Below, piece by piece: positions 1-11,402 of a DNA stretch of 64,000 bases. The position numbers were made by a program, and so were the translations under genes. The stretch comes from Desulfovibrionaceae bacterium (GTDB lineage Bacteria > Desulfobacterota > Desulfovibrionia > Desulfovibrionales > Desulfovibrionaceae), in assembly GCA_015709205.1 (NCBI GenBank), contig JACCQO010000011.1, positions 1 through 64,000 on the forward strand, read 5' to 3'. The notes beneath the pieces were generated by a model, which worked only from the letters and a program-made list of their open reading frames with translations, was not told where the DNA came from and ran no database searches. Positions within the stretch are counted from its first letter, which is position 1. Each line of letters begins with the position of its first letter.

Positions 1-26
1 GACCCTTTTTTCGCCGAAAAAGGGTC
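1..26. terminator. Hairpin at the window edge, possible terminator
   Basis: Perfect 10-bp inverted repeat (GACCCTTTTT / AAAAAGGGTC) around a 6-nt loop. The A/T-rich inner arms would suit a terminator of a gene lying before the window. It also shares a CCCTTTT...AAAAGGGTCC core with palindromes at about 18.25 and 57.8 kb, so it may belong to a dispersed hairpin family. The upstream gene is not visible. Confidence 0.4.
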
Positions 27-75
27 CTCCCCTCCCCGCCTCCCCCCGGCTCTTCCTCTTCCCGACTTCGCCTTC

Positions 76-103
76 TTGACACCTCCGGAGCCCTGTTTAT
101 GTT
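76..103 (+). promoter_or_regulatory. Sigma-70-type promoter for the Hsp20 pair
   Basis: TTGACA at 76-81, a 16-nt spacer, and TATGTT at 98-103 (four of six matches to TATAAT). It lies about 70 nt before the first Hsp20 start codon. No HrcA/CIRCE element was seen. Confidence 0.5.
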
Positions 104-176
104 TTGCTCACGGGCCCGGGGTTGTTACCCGTGGGGTCCGGATCGTGAAGGAAAACCGCCAGGAGGAATGCGAGCA

Positions 177-587
177 ATGGTTATCGACTTCACCACCTTC
201 TATGATTTCCCCCGCATGGTGGACCGGCTCATGGAGGAGATGGGGCGGACCACGTCGTACGGGCGGCGCGGCGGCTATCCGCCGCTGTTCGTGAGCGAGG
301 ACGACAAGGCCGTGTCCGTGCGCGCGGAGCTGCCGGGCGTGCCCATGGAGGACATCGAGCTGACCTTGACGGACAAGAGCCTAGTCATTCGCGGCAGGCG
401 TGCGGCGGAGAAGGGGCGCTACGTGCGCCAGGAGCGCCCGTCGGGCGATTTCCAGCGCATCGTGACCCTGGGCGTGCCGGTGGCGCGCGACGCGGTGCGC
501 GCCACGCTGGCCGACGGCGTGCTCACCGTGACGCTGCCCAAGGCCGAGGACGAGCGGCCCCGGACCATCACCATCAACGAGGCGTGA
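177..587 (+). CDS. Hsp20/alpha-crystallin small heat-shock protein
   Basis: Small heat-shock protein of 136 residues that should bind unfolding proteins without ATP in the cytoplasm. The alpha-crystallin domain spans about residues 40-130, with a GVLTVTLPK motif near its end and a C-terminal ITI (I-x-I) oligomer anchor. The start at 177 is chosen because AGGAGG lies 10 nt upstream; an in-frame ATG at 168 is too close to that site, and longer forms from 99 would read through it. A second Hsp20 gene follows after 11 nt, so the two probably form one operon and may co-assemble. Confidence 0.93.
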   Translation: MVIDFTTFYDFPRMVDRLMEEMGRTTSYGRRGGYPPLFVSEDDKAVSVRAELPGVPMEDIELTLTDKSLVIRGRRAAEKGRYVRQERPSGDFQRIVTLGVPVARDAVRATLADGVLTVTLPKAEDERPRTITINEA

Positions 588-598
588 GGAGGACGGCC

Positions 599-952
599 AT
601 GAGCGAGACGACGTTTCCCCGCACGGCTCCGGCCGCGGACATCATCGAGCGCGAGGACGGCTTTCATCTGTTCCTGGACATGCCCGGCGTGCAGCGCGAG
701 GCGCTGGTCCTGGACCTCAACGACAACGAGCTGACCGTGAGCGGCAGGACGGCGTATCCGGCCCAGGCCGAGGGCGAGCGCGTGCACGCGCTGGAGTTCG
801 GCGACTGCGAGTACCGGCGCGCCTTCACGCTCTCGGACATGGTCGATCGCGAGCGCATCCGCGCCACGCTGACCAACGGCGTGCTGGAGATCTTCCTGCC
901 CAAGGCCGAGAAGGCCCTGCCCAAGCGCATCGAGATCCAGGCAGGCGGGTAG
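599..952 (+). CDS. Hsp20/alpha-crystallin small heat-shock protein, second copy
   Basis: Second small heat-shock protein, 117 residues. It has an alpha-crystallin fold from about residue 12, the GVLEIFLPK motif near the end and a C-terminal IEI anchor. AGGAGG sits 6 nt before this ATG; a GTG at 584 overlapping the preceding stop is in frame but has no ribosome site. It differs clearly from the upstream Hsp20, so this is an old paralogous pair rather than a recent duplication. Its stop codon lies inside a 25-bp tandem duplication. Confidence 0.93.
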   Translation: MSETTFPRTAPAADIIEREDGFHLFLDMPGVQREALVLDLNDNELTVSGRTAYPAQAEGERVHALEFGDCEYRRAFTLSDMVDRERIRATLTNGVLEIFLPKAEKALPKRIEIQAGG

Positions 953-995
953 GACCCGCCGCCGGTTCGGCGGGTAGGACCCGCTGCCGGTTCGC
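946..995 (+). repeat. 25-bp tandem duplication spanning the hsp20 stop codon
   Basis: Two adjacent 25-nt units, 946-970 and 971-995, each beginning CGGGTAGGACCCGC and differing at two positions. The TAG stop codon of the second Hsp20 gene is inside unit 1 and is copied in unit 2. It is probably a slipped-strand duplication. Confidence 0.8.
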
Positions 996-1149
996 CGCCG
1001 TCGGGTGACGCGGCGACGCGGAGGACCATCTCGGCGGCGCGCGGCATGTTGTACGGAGATGGTTCCCTGACGCCGGGTGGCGCGGCGAGCCGGAATGCGC
1101 CCGCCCCGGCGCGAAAAAAGTTCAAAGCGGCTTCGTAGGTCGAGAAGGC

Positions 1150-1183
1150 GAACGCCCCGGAAGGTTTTCCGGGGCGTTCTTTT
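1150..1183 (+). terminator. Rho-independent terminator of the Hsp20 operon
   Basis: A perfect 13-bp stem (1150-1162 with 1167-1179), loop GGTT, followed by TTTT. The T-run lies on the + side, so it ends + strand transcription about 200 nt after the last hsp20 stop. It also sits just past the end of the convergent MATE gene. Confidence 0.8.
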
Positions 1184-1213
1184 GTCGGCGCGGCAAGGGG
1201 GCGGGGCTGCGGG

Positions 1214-2554
1214 TCAGACCAGGGCCTTTTGCCGCCAGCGGCCGCGCAGGAAGTAGAACGCGCCGAGCAGGGCCGGGGGAATCGGGGAGACGGCCTCGCC
1301 GATGAAGAGCCCGAGGAATCCCAGGCGGAACGCGTAGGCGAGCGCGATGCCCAGGCCCAGGCGCATGACCACGGAATGCAGGAGCGTGTTGCACATGGCG
1401 AAGGTCGCGTCGCCCACGCCGGTGGCCAGGGAGTTCATGGTGTACATGGCCGCGTAGAACAGGAGGTTGATGGACGCGCACAGCCGCAGGTAGAGCACGC
1501 CGCTTTCGATCACGTCGGCCTCTGCGGCGAAGAGCCGGAGGATGGGGTCGGCGCAGAGCTGGATGCCGCACATCATGGCGGCGGAAACCAGCAAGTTCAC
1601 GAGCACGCCGGTCCTGACCGTGGACTCGGCCCGGGCCGCATTGCGCGCACCCATGTTCTGGCCGACCATGGTCGTTACCGCCTGGCCCACGGCCCAGCAG
1701 GGCATGACCGCGAAGGTGTTGACCTTGAGCCCGACCCCGGCGGCGGCCGCCACGGCCACGCCGTAGCCGTTGAGCAGCGCCGTGAGCACCAGGTAGGAGC
1801 CGCTGAGCAGGCCCACCTGCAGGGCCGAGGGCAGGCCGATGCGCAGGATCAGGGCGGATTTCTGCCGGTCGATGCGCAGGCTCTTCAGGGCGAAGTCGAA
1901 GATGGACCTCCGGCGCCGCAGGGCCGCGAGGGAGACGAGGCAGGAGAAGCCCTGGGCCGCGACGGTGGCCAGGGCCGCGCCGCGCGTGCCCAGCGGGATC
2001 ACGCCGACCAGCAGGAAGTCCAGGGCCACGTTGATGACCGTGGCGATGGCCACGAAGACCAGCGGGCTGCGCGCGTCGCCCAGGCCGCGGAGCACGGCGC
2101 AGACCGTGTTGTAGCCGACCACGAACACGGTGCCCGCGCAAAGGATGCGCATGTAGGCCGTGGCGTGGGGCAGGGCCGCGAGCGGCACCCGCAGCACAAG
2201 GAATATCTCCTCGCTGAACGCCAGCCCGGCGGCGGTGATGATCGCCGCGGCGAGCAGCGAGAGGGAGAACAGGGTGCCGATGGTCCGGTTGAGCCCGTCC
2301 CGGTCCCGGGCGCCCTTGTACTGCGCCGCGAGGACGGAACCGCCGATGCACATGCCGATGCACACGGCGTTGATGATGAAGAAGGCCATGGCGGCGTTGC
2401 TGACCGCGGCCAGGCCGTCGCTGCCCACGAACCGGCCGATGACGACCATGTCCACGATGCCGTAGAACGACTGCAGGATGTTGGCGAGAAGAACGGGGAA
2501 CGAGAAGGAGACGAGGTTCCTGAAGACGCTCCCCGTGGTCATGTCCTTTTCCAT
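1214..2554 (-). CDS. MATE family multidrug/toxin exporter
   Basis: Inner-membrane antiporter of 446 residues, the usual length for MATE proteins, with about 12 hydrophobic segments from residue 15 onward. Hallmarks are the N-terminal stretch with SFPVLLANILQSFYGIVDMV and the mid-protein VGLKVNTFAVMPCWAVGQAV, which marks the second MatE half. Members use a Na+ or H+ gradient to expel cationic drugs or metabolites; the substrate here is unknown. The start is chosen for a GGAG 8 nt upstream; a longer frame to 2674 has no ribosome site. An in-frame ATG at 2542 is an alternative. It is transcribed alone. Confidence 0.92.
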   Translation of the reverse strand: MEKDMTTGSVFRNLVSFSFPVLLANILQSFYGIVDMVVIGRFVGSDGLAAVSNAAMAFFIINAVCIGMCIGGSVLAAQYKGARDRDGLNRTIGTLFSLSLLAAAIITAAGLAFSEEIFLVLRVPLAALPHATAYMRILCAGTVFVVGYNTVCAVLRGLGDARSPLVFVAIATVINVALDFLLVGVIPLGTRGAALATVAAQGFSCLVSLAALRRRRSIFDFALKSLRIDRQKSALILRIGLPSALQVGLLSGSYLVLTALLNGYGVAVAAAAGVGLKVNTFAVMPCWAVGQAVTTMVGQNMGARNAARAESTVRTGVLVNLLVSAAMMCGIQLCADPILRLFAAEADVIESGVLYLRLCASINLLFYAAMYTMNSLATGVGDATFAMCNTLLHSVVMRLGLGIALAYAFRLGFLGLFIGEAVSPIPPALLGAFYFLRGRWRQKALV

Positions 2555-2770
2555 GGTGATGCTCCGTGACTGCGAGGGGGCGGAGGGGGTGTACGCCGCC
2601 TCCGCATGATGGTCGGCGCGGTGCGCGCCGGGGCGTCGTCGAAAGCGAAGGGCCGTGGACGAGGCATTGGGCACGGAACGGCGGGCGCTCGCCGGACGCG
2701 CGGGGCCGACGGACGGATGGTCCGGTCCGTCAGCGCCGGGGCGTCGGGCGATGAAGCGTGCTGCGCCCGG

Positions 2771-2808
2771 GCTCCGTGCAATGCTTCATCGGGTTCCTTG
2801 CACGGAGC
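2771..2808. repeat. 11-bp perfect inverted repeat upstream of the MATE gene
   Basis: GCTCCGTGCAA at 2771-2781 and its exact complement TTGCACGGAGC at 2798-2808, separated by 16 nt. It could form a stem in RNA from either strand or serve as two operator half-sites. No T-run follows, so it is not a typical terminator. Confidence 0.7.
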
Positions 2809-2831
2809 GGCGTCCGATGCAGAGCGGGGGA

Positions 2832-2867
2832 CTGCTGCAGGGCGGGAAGCTGCTGCAGGGCGGGAAG
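2832..2867 (+). repeat. Two tandem 18-bp units
   Basis: CTGCTGCAGGGCGGGAAG occurs at 2832-2849 and again, identically, at 2850-2867. The function is unknown. Confidence 0.85.
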
Positions 2868-2933
2868 CTGAAGGAAGGGGACATGGGGAACTCTCCTCGG
2901 ACGACCTCTAGCGAGGGCCGGGAAGGGTGTCAA

Positions 2934-5138
<2,205 letters not shown>

Positions 5139-5188
5139 GCAGGGTTCCCGGACGTGCGTCCGTTTCGTGGTTTTTCGACAGGGGCGGA

Positions 5189-5917
5189 TCAGGCCGGGTT
5201 CACGGCGGGCGGCGCGGCCGGCCGGCTCCCGTTCGACCGGGCGTCCTGGCCGGGCCGCAAGCCCTGGCCGGACCGGAAACCTCCGCCGCCCAGGTAGAAC
5301 AGGGTCTTGATCGTTTCCATGAGCACGTTCGCGGCGGAATCGCGCCGCGTCCACCAGCGCCCGGGCGGCGCGTCGTCGGGCGTGGGGGCCACGAGCACGC
5401 GCGTGTGCGGGAAATGGTCGCGGAAGATCATCCGCGCCCGCGCCGCGTGGTAGGCCGTGGTCACCAGGATGAGCCGGACGGGCGTCGTTCCCCGGGCGGC
5501 CAGGGCCGCGTCAAGCTCCTCGGCCTCCTCCACCGTGGAGACGGAGGCCGCGCCGAAGCGGCGGATGGCCGCCGCGTCCACGCCCTTGGCGCGCAGCGCG
5601 GCCACGTAGACGTCGGCCTGCTCGGGCAGGCGGATGCCCAGCTCGGCCAGCCGGGCGGCCGCGGGGTGCGGCGCGGTCACGCTGACCCAGACCACGGGCG
5701 CGAGCCCCTGGGCATAGAGGTCCGCCGCGTGCAGGGCCCGGGAAAAATCCCCGCCCAGGACCACGATGCCGTCCGCCGGTTCCAGGACGTCGGCGCGCGA
5801 CAGCCAGTGCCCGCCCACCAGGAACAGCGCCAGGACCCCGGCCCCGCCGAGCAGGGCCAGCGCGCCGACGACCTGCAGCGCGCGGCCGAAGAGTCCCGTG
5901 GACCGCGCGCGTCTCAT
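5189..5917 (-). CDS. YdcF/DUF218 family membrane protein
   Basis: Protein of 242 residues with one N-terminal membrane helix (about residues 12-34) followed by a DUF218 domain: [21 protein letters not shown], then a serine/threonine-rich VSVTAP segment and [15 protein letters not shown], all typical of YdcF/SanA-like proteins. The family is linked to envelope functions, but its reaction is poorly defined. The start codon overlaps the tgt stop as ATGA, so translation is probably coupled. The C-terminal 35 residues are Gly/Arg/Pro-rich and poorly conserved in type. Confidence 0.85.
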   Translation of the reverse strand: MRRARSTGLFGRALQVVGALALLGGAGVLALFLVGGHWLSRADVLEPADGIVVLGGDFSRALHAADLYAQGLAPVVWVSVTAPHPAAARLAELGIRLPEQADVYVAALRAKGVDAAAIRRFGAASVSTVEEAEELDAALAARGTTPVRLILVTTAYHAARARMIFRDHFPHTRVLVAPTPDDAPPGRWWTRRDSAANVLMETIKTLFYLGGGGFRSGQGLRPGQDARSNGSRPAAPPAVNPA

Positions 5918-7053
5918 TCCCCGCTGTCTCCGCTGCCGTTTGCGCCGAATACGGCGGCGTGGCGCGCGTGGAAGGCCGCGAAGGTCCCCTCGGCGATGGC
6001 CGCGCGCGCGCCCTCCATCAGGCGCAGGAAAAAGCGCAGGTTGTGCAGGGTGTTCAGCCGGTAGGCCAGCAGTTCGCGCGCCACGTAGAGGTGGCGCAGG
6101 TAGGCCTTGGAAAAGGTTCGGCAGGTGTAGCAGTCGCACTCCGGATCCAGGGCGGAGTCGTCCTCGCGGAAATCGGCGCGCTTGATGTTCAGCTTGCCCT
6201 GCGAGGTGTACATGGTGCCGTTGCGCGCGTTGCGCGTGGGCAGCACGCAGTCGAACATGTCCACCCCGGCCGCGATCCCGTCGAGGATGTCCATGGGCGT
6301 GCCCACGCCCATGAGGTAGCGCGGCTTGTCCGCGGGCAGCAGCGGGGCCGTGTGGCGCAGCATCTGAAGCATCTCGTCCTTGGATTCGCCCACCGAGAGC
6401 CCGCCCAGGGCGAAGCCGTCCATGTCCAGCGCGCAGATTTCCTCGGCCGAGCGGGTGCGCAGGTCCGCGAAGAACCCGCCCTGCACGATGCCGAAGAGCA
6501 GGTTGTCGCCGCTGCCGCGCGGGTAGGCCTCGCGGCAGCGCGCGGCCCAGCGGGTGGTCAGGGCCAGGGATTTTTCCGTGTAGGCGCGGTCCGCGCCGTA
6601 GGGCACGCACTCGTCCAGGACCATCATGATGTCGGAATTCAGGTTGCGCTGGATGGAGACGACCTTTTCCGGCGAGAAGAAGTGGCGCGAGCCGTCGATG
6701 TGCGACTGGAACTCCACGCCCTCCTCGCTGATTTTGCGCAGCCCGGCCAGGCTGAAGACCTGGAAGCCGCCGCTGTCCGTGAGGATCGGCCCGTGCCAGC
6801 CGTTGAAGGCGTGCAGCCCGCCGCGCCGCGCCACCAGCTCGTCGCCCGGGCGCAGGTAGAGGTGGTAGGTGTTGCCCAGGATGATCCGCGCGCCGATGTC
6901 CGCGAGGTCCCGGGGGCAGAGGGATTTTACCGATCCCTGGGTGCCCACGGGCATGAAGATGGGCGTGGGCACCGGGCCGTGGGCCGTTTGCAGCACGCCG
7001 GTGCGCGCCGCCCCGTCCGTGGCGTGTAGCTGGAAGTCTCCGGGTCTGGGCAT
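5914..7053 (-). CDS. tgt: tRNA-guanine transglycosylase (queuine/preQ1)
   Basis: Exchanges guanine-34 for preQ1 in tRNAs with GUN anticodons during queuosine synthesis. The protein has 379 residues, the normal bacterial length. Visible hallmarks are [12 protein letters not shown] (first catalytic Asp), [18 protein letters not shown] (nucleophile Asp and substrate loop), and the zinc site CDCYTC plus a downstream His in the C-terminal region. The start [14 protein letters not shown] fits the family; a frame open to 7278 runs into GC-rich repeats and is rejected. The ydcF-like gene overlaps its stop by 4 nt. Confidence 0.97.
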   Translation of the reverse strand: MPRPGDFQLHATDGAARTGVLQTAHGPVPTPIFMPVGTQGSVKSLCPRDLADIGARIILGNTYHLYLRPGDELVARRGGLHAFNGWHGPILTDSGGFQVFSLAGLRKISEEGVEFQSHIDGSRHFFSPEKVVSIQRNLNSDIMMVLDECVPYGADRAYTEKSLALTTRWAARCREAYPRGSGDNLLFGIVQGGFFADLRTRSAEEICALDMDGFALGGLSVGESKDEMLQMLRHTAPLLPADKPRYLMGVGTPMDILDGIAAGVDMFDCVLPTRNARNGTMYTSQGKLNIKRADFREDDSALDPECDCYTCRTFSKAYLRHLYVARELLAYRLNTLHNLRFFLRLMEGARAAIAEGTFAAFHARHAAVFGANGSGDSGE

Positions 7054-7159
7054 GGCGTGAGGATAGCGCGGCGAGGCGCGGTTTGAAAAGCGCGGACTGG
7101 CGGTCCGCGCAGGGGGAACACGGGACGGGCCGCCTCGCGTGGGCGCGGCGCGGTCCGGT

Positions 7160-7199
7160 GGGGCCAGGGGACCAGGGGGCCAAGGGGCCAAGGGGCCAA
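7160..7199 (+). repeat. Five short GGGGCCAA-type tandem units
   Basis: Imperfect tandem copies of an 8-nt unit (GGGGCCA, GGGGACCA, GGGGGCCAA, then GGGGCCAA twice) in the 205-bp gap between tgt and the BPL_N-like gene. It is probably slippage-prone filler; the gap otherwise shows no gene. Confidence 0.7.
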
Positions 7200-7258
7200 T
7201 CTGGAAAGGCCGGGTTCGGGGGCGGGCGGTGCGGTCCGCGCGGCGGAGTGGGGCCCGC

Positions 7259-8557
7259 CTATTCCGCCCCGCGCGCATCGGCCGCCGCGCGCACGCACAG
7301 ATAGGCCAGATCGTCGAGCACGTCCAGGAGTTCGGCGTAGAGCCCGCCGTGCTCCATGGGCTCGCCGAAGAGCGCGGTGCGCTGGCCCACCAGCCCCTCC
7401 TGGGAGATGGCGTCGGGCAGGGTCTTGGCCAGGGTCATGGCCAGCCGTTCGGCCAGCAGGTAGCCCGTGACCGAGCGCCGGAAGAGGTCCAGGCGCGCCA
7501 GGAACTCCTCGCGCCGCTCGCGCCACAGGGCCCGGGCCGCGTCCGGCGGCTCCAGGGCGCGCACCTGGCGCACCAGGGAGTAGAGGTGGTTGAGGTTCGC
7601 GCCCGGGAGCCCGGCGCGCCAGCCGAAGAGCCAGCCGTTGCGCGGAAAGAGCAGGTACTGCTCCTGGCCCACGCGCAGGACCTCGTCCAGGGCCGCCTCG
7701 GCGCGGGCCAGGCCGTCGTCCCACACGGGGGGCAGGTGCGCCAGGTCCCACTCGGGCACGGCCGGGCAGGCCGAACCGTCCGGTCCGGCCGGGGGCAGGG
7801 GAATGTCCGGCGCGGCGGTGCGCAGGATGTGGCAGAGCAGGGCGTTGGCCTGGGTCGCGGCCGGGGTCTCCAGGTGGGCGTAGGAGAGCACGTAGCGCCC
7901 CCGGCCGTGGTTCCCGTGCACGATGCACGGCTGCCCGGCCATGTCCGCCGGGCGAAGCTTGAGGCCGTAGAGCGTTTCCCAGTCCGCGAAGGTGCCCTCG
8001 GGCAGGCTGGAGAGCGGCAGGTCCGCGACCCAGAAGTCCGGGCCCGGCGTGCGGTAGCGCGCCAGCACGCGCACCGCGCCCTCGCCGCCGGCTCCTTCGG
8101 CCCCCCCGGCCTCGAACCGCGCGGGCCACCACACCGGCACCAGGGGCGCGCGGTGCTCCGCCGGGCACAGCTCGCTGGCCGGGTCCAGATCGACCACGAT
8201 GTGCCCGCTGATCAGGTGCAGGACGCGGTCCTTGATGGGTGCGCGCCGCCAGGGGCACAGCCCCAGGCCGAAGCGGCCCGAAAGCCCCAGCCCCGCGCCG
8301 CCGCAAAAGCCGAGGTACGCGCCGCCCCGGTCCACGAAGGCGCGCACCGCGTCCATGCCGCCCTCGCCGAGCGCCAGGGCCTTGCGCCGGGCCACGCCCC
8401 CGGGCACCAGCAGCGCCGCGCTCTTGCGGGAATCCAGAGCATGGGCTATCTCTGGCCCCCGCGCGATGCGGTAGGGCACGCCCAGGGCGTGCGCCGCGCG
8501 CCAGGCCAACAGGCCCCAGATATGCGATTCATCCCACAGGATGCACAGGCTTGACAT
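7259..8557 (-). CDS. BPL_N-type glutamine amidotransferase-like protein
   Basis: Protein of 432 residues. The first 180 or so match the glutamine-amidotransferase-like fold found at the N-terminus of eukaryotic biotin-protein ligases: LCILWDES start, LLVPGG, and a nucleophile-elbow-like [12 protein letters not shown] with Cys85. Whether it hydrolyses anything is unknown. The C-terminal half ([24 protein letters not shown] and later helices) is not recognised and looks helical. It starts 120 bp from valS on the opposite strand, so the two genes share a divergent promoter region. Its own ribosome-binding site is weak. Confidence 0.75.
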   Translation of the reverse strand: MSSLCILWDESHIWGLLAWRAAHALGVPYRIARGPEIAHALDSRKSAALLVPGGVARRKALALGEGGMDAVRAFVDRGGAYLGFCGGAGLGLSGRFGLGLCPWRRAPIKDRVLHLISGHIVVDLDPASELCPAEHRAPLVPVWWPARFEAGGAEGAGGEGAVRVLARYRTPGPDFWVADLPLSSLPEGTFADWETLYGLKLRPADMAGQPCIVHGNHGRGRYVLSYAHLETPAATQANALLCHILRTAAPDIPLPPAGPDGSACPAVPEWDLAHLPPVWDDGLARAEAALDEVLRVGQEQYLLFPRNGWLFGWRAGLPGANLNHLYSLVRQVRALEPPDAARALWRERREEFLARLDLFRRSVTGYLLAERLAMTLAKTLPDAISQEGLVGQRTALFGEPMEHGGLYAELLDVLDDLAYLCVRAAADARGAE

Positions 8558-8578
8558 AGTCGATACGCAGGGTAAGGC
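8551..8578 (+). promoter_or_regulatory. Possible valS promoter overlapping the divergent start codon
   Basis: TTGACA at 8551-8556 with TAAGGC at 8573-8578 after a 16-nt spacer. The -35 is a consensus match and the -10 is poor. It overlaps the start codon of the divergent BPL_N-like gene, so the two may interfere. Confidence 0.4.
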
Positions 8579-8630
8579 TACCCGATCGATTCGCAGGGTC
8601 GCGACCCGCGCAGGCCGCGCGCCGCAGGGT
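8560..8630 (+). repeat. valS leader with three CGCAGGGT copies and small hairpins
   Basis: CGCAGGGT recurs at 8566-8573, 8592-8599 and 8623-8630. The first two copies sit in a longer 14-nt repeat (TCGATACGCAGGGT / TCGATTCGCAGGGT). Copy 1 can pair as GGGTA-AGGC-TACCC and copy 2 is inside the palindrome GGGTCGCGACCC at 8596-8607. No T-box features were seen. Confidence 0.55.
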
Positions 8631-8677
8631 GATCTTGCAGCAAACCACCATCGATTTCAATACGAGGAAAGCAGACC

Positions 8678-11344
8678 ATGGCACAGGATGCGCTGCCCAA
8701 AGGCTACGAACCCCGCGACGTGGAAGCGCGCTGGCGCGCGCACTGGGAGGAGAACCGGACCTTCACCCCGGACCCCGACGGCCCGGGCGAGCCGTACTCC
8801 ATCGTCATCCCCCCGCCCAACGTCACCGGTTTCCTGCACATGGGCCACGCCCTGAACCTCACCCTGCAGGACGTGCTCTGCCGCCACTACCGCCAGAAGG
8901 GCCGCAAGGTGCTCTGGGTCCCGGGCACGGACCACGCGGGCATCGCCACCCAGAACGTGGTCGAGCGCAAGCTGGCCACCGAGGGGCTCACGCGCGAGGA
9001 CCTGGGCCGCGAGAAGTTCGTGGAGCGCGTCTGGCGGTGGCGCGAGGAATACGGCGGGCGCATCATCGAGCAGATCAAGGCCATGGGCGCGTCCGTGGAC
9101 TGGACGCGCGAGCGCTTCACCTTCGACGAGGGCCTGTCGCGCGCCGTGCGCGAGGTCTTCGTGCGCCTCTACGAGGAAGGCCTGATCTACAAGGGCGACT
9201 ACATCGTCAACTGGTGCAACCGCTGCCACACGGCCCTGGCCGACGACGAGGTCGAACACGCGCCGCGCAAGGGGCACCTCTGGCTGATCCGCTACCCCCT
9301 GGCCGACGGCTCCGGCGACCTGACCGTGGCCACCACGCGGCCCGAGACCATGCTCGGCGACACGGCCGTGGCCGTGCACCCGGACGACGCGCGCTTCAAC
9401 GGGCACATCGGCAAGAAGGTCGTGCTGCCCCTGGTGGGCCGCGAGCTCCCCGTGATCGGCGACAGCTACGTGGACATGGAGTTCGGCACCGGGTGCCTGA
9501 AGGTCACCCCGGCCCACGACATGAACGACTGGGAGCTGGGCCGCAAGCACGGGCTCGAGCTGGTCCAGGTCATCGACGACATGGGCAACATGAACGAGAA
9601 CGCGGGCGAGCGCTACCGGGGCATGAGCAAGGAGAAGTGCCGCGAGGCCGTGGTCGCGGACCTGGACGCCCAGGGCTTCCTGGCCGAGGTCCGGGACTAC
9701 GAGAACTCCGTGGGCCACTGCTACCGCTGCAAGTCCGTGATCGAACCGCACGTCTCCACGCAGTGGTTCGTGGCCGTCAAGCCCCTGGCCGAGGCCGCAC
9801 GCGCCGCCGTGCCCGGGGACACGCAGATCTTCCCGGAGCACTGGCTCAAGACCTACTACAACTGGCTCGACGACATCCGCGACTGGTGCGTGTCGCGCCA
9901 GATCTGGTGGGGCCACCGCATCCCGGCCTGGACCTGCGCCTCCTGCGGCAAGCTCATCGTGGCCCACGAGGACCCCACGGCCTGTCCGGACTGCGGCTGT
10001 ACGGACCTGGCCCAGGACGAGGACGTCCTGGACACCTGGTTCTCCTCGGCCCTGTGGCCCTTCTCCACCCTGGGCTGGCCGGACAAGACCAAGGAACTCG
10101 CGACCTTCTACCCCACCTCGGTGCTCATCACCGGGTTCGACATCCTCTTCTTCTGGGTCGCACGGATGATGATGATGGGCATCCACTTCATGGACAAGGT
10201 GCCCTTCCACCACGTCTACATCCACGCCCTGGTGCGCGACGGCGAGGGCAAGAAGATGTCCAAGTCCACGGGCAACGTCATCGACCCGCTGGACATGATC
10301 GAGAAGTACGGCTGCGACTCCCTGCGCTTCACGCTCACGGCCTTCGCGGCCATGGGCAGGGACATCAAGCTCAGCGAGGAGCGCATCGAGGGCTACCGCC
10401 ACTTCGTGAACAAGATCTGGAACGCGGCCCGCTTCGCGCTCATGAACCTGCCCGACGAGATGCCCGCCGAGGCCCTGGGCTACGACGTGACCAGGGCGGC
10501 GGGCATGCACCACGCCTGGCTCTTTCACCGCCTGGAGCAGGTCAAGGCGTCCACGGACGCGGCCATCGAGAACTACCAGTTCAACGAGGCGGCCCAGGGG
10601 CTCTACCAGTTCGTGTGGCACGAGCTGTGCGACTGGTACCTGGAGATGCTCAAGCCCGAGTTGAACGGCGCGGACGCCGAGGCCAAGGCCCACGCCCAGG
10701 CCTGCCTGTGGATCGCGCTCAAGGAATCCCTGGTCCTGCTGCACCCGATCATGCCCTTCGTGACCCAGGAGATCTGGACCGCGCTGCCCTCCACGCCCGG
10801 CGAGGACATCGCCTTGCAGCCCCTGCCCGAGGCGCGGCCCGAGCGCATCAATCCCAAGGCCGCCGAGGCCGTGGAACTGGTCCAGGAGGTCGTGGTGGCC
10901 GTGCGCAACATCCGCGGCGAGTTGAACATCAACCCCTCCTACCAGTTGACCCTGCTGGCGCGCACGGCCTCGGACGAGGCGCGCGCCGTGCTGGAGGCCA
11001 ACCGGGAGATGATCGTGGTCCTGGCGCGGCTGGCCGAACTCTCGGCCGGGCCGGACGTCAAGGGCCCGCGCGCCTCGGCCAGCCACGTGGTGCGCGGCAA
11101 CGAGCTCTTTGTGCCGCTCACCGGCGCGGTGGACTTCGAGGACGAGCTGGCGCGGCTGGACAAGGAGCTGGGCAAGATCGCCAAGGAGCACGGCATCGTG
11201 ACCAAGAAGCTGGCCAACCCCGGCTTCGTGAACAACGCCCCGGCCGACGTCGTGGACAAGGAACGCGAGAAGCTCGCGACCCTGGACGACAAGAAGGCCA
11301 AGCTCGTGGAGCTCCAGGCCCGGCTGAAGTCGGCCATGGAGTGA
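8678..11344 (+). CDS. valS: Valyl-tRNA synthetase
   Basis: Class I aminoacyl-tRNA synthetase charging tRNA-Val, 888 residues, normal for the family. The HIGH box is HMGH at residues 54-57 within PPPNVTGFLHMGHALN, and the KMSKS loop is at 526-530. The editing domain lies between them. A CxxC pair set (CASCGK...CPDCG) suggests a zinc knuckle at about residues 427-447. The C-terminal 70 residues form the usual ValRS coiled-coil arm (EDELARLDKELGKIAKEH). GAGGAAA sits about 7 nt before the ATG. The repeat-rich leader is described separately. Confidence 0.98.
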   Translation: MAQDALPKGYEPRDVEARWRAHWEENRTFTPDPDGPGEPYSIVIPPPNVTGFLHMGHALNLTLQDVLCRHYRQKGRKVLWVPGTDHAGIATQNVVERKLATEGLTREDLGREKFVERVWRWREEYGGRIIEQIKAMGASVDWTRERFTFDEGLSRAVREVFVRLYEEGLIYKGDYIVNWCNRCHTALADDEVEHAPRKGHLWLIRYPLADGSGDLTVATTRPETMLGDTAVAVHPDDARFNGHIGKKVVLPLVGRELPVIGDSYVDMEFGTGCLKVTPAHDMNDWELGRKHGLELVQVIDDMGNMNENAGERYRGMSKEKCREAVVADLDAQGFLAEVRDYENSVGHCYRCKSVIEPHVSTQWFVAVKPLAEAARAAVPGDTQIFPEHWLKTYYNWLDDIRDWCVSRQIWWGHRIPAWTCASCGKLIVAHEDPTACPDCGCTDLAQDEDVLDTWFSSALWPFSTLGWPDKTKELATFYPTSVLITGFDILFFWVARMMMMGIHFMDKVPFHHVYIHALVRDGEGKKMSKSTGNVIDPLDMIEKYGCDSLRFTLTAFAAMGRDIKLSEERIEGYRHFVNKIWNAARFALMNLPDEMPAEALGYDVTRAAGMHHAWLFHRLEQVKASTDAAIENYQFNEAAQGLYQFVWHELCDWYLEMLKPELNGADAEAKAHAQACLWIALKESLVLLHPIMPFVTQEIWTALPSTPGEDIALQPLPEARPERINPKAAEAVELVQEVVVAVRNIRGELNINPSYQLTLLARTASDEARAVLEANREMIVVLARLAELSAGPDVKGPRASASHVVRGNELFVPLTGAVDFEDELARLDKELGKIAKEHGIVTKKLANPGFVNNAPADVVDKEREKLATLDDKKAKLVELQARLKSAME

Positions 11345-11402
11345 GGCGGAGCGGAGCGGGAACGGTCCGGAGAACGGTTCTGGGAACGGACGAGGAGGCC
11401 AC

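Larger units (their letters stand above)
2555..2933. other. 379-bp gap with inverted and tandem repeats
   Basis: No gene is recognised between the MATE start and the end of the DUF255 gene, both on the minus strand. It should hold the MATE promoter, but no clear -35/-10 pair was seen. It contains an 11-bp perfect inverted repeat and an 18-bp tandem repeat, listed separately. Confidence 0.6.

Noticed and set aside
7160..7199. CRISPR-like array from the GGGGCCAA units
   Set aside because: The units are 7-9 nt, contiguous and without spacers, so this is a simple tandem repeat.
8560..8677. T-box riboswitch ahead of valS
   Set aside because: No specifier loop, T-box sequence or terminator/antiterminator pair was found.
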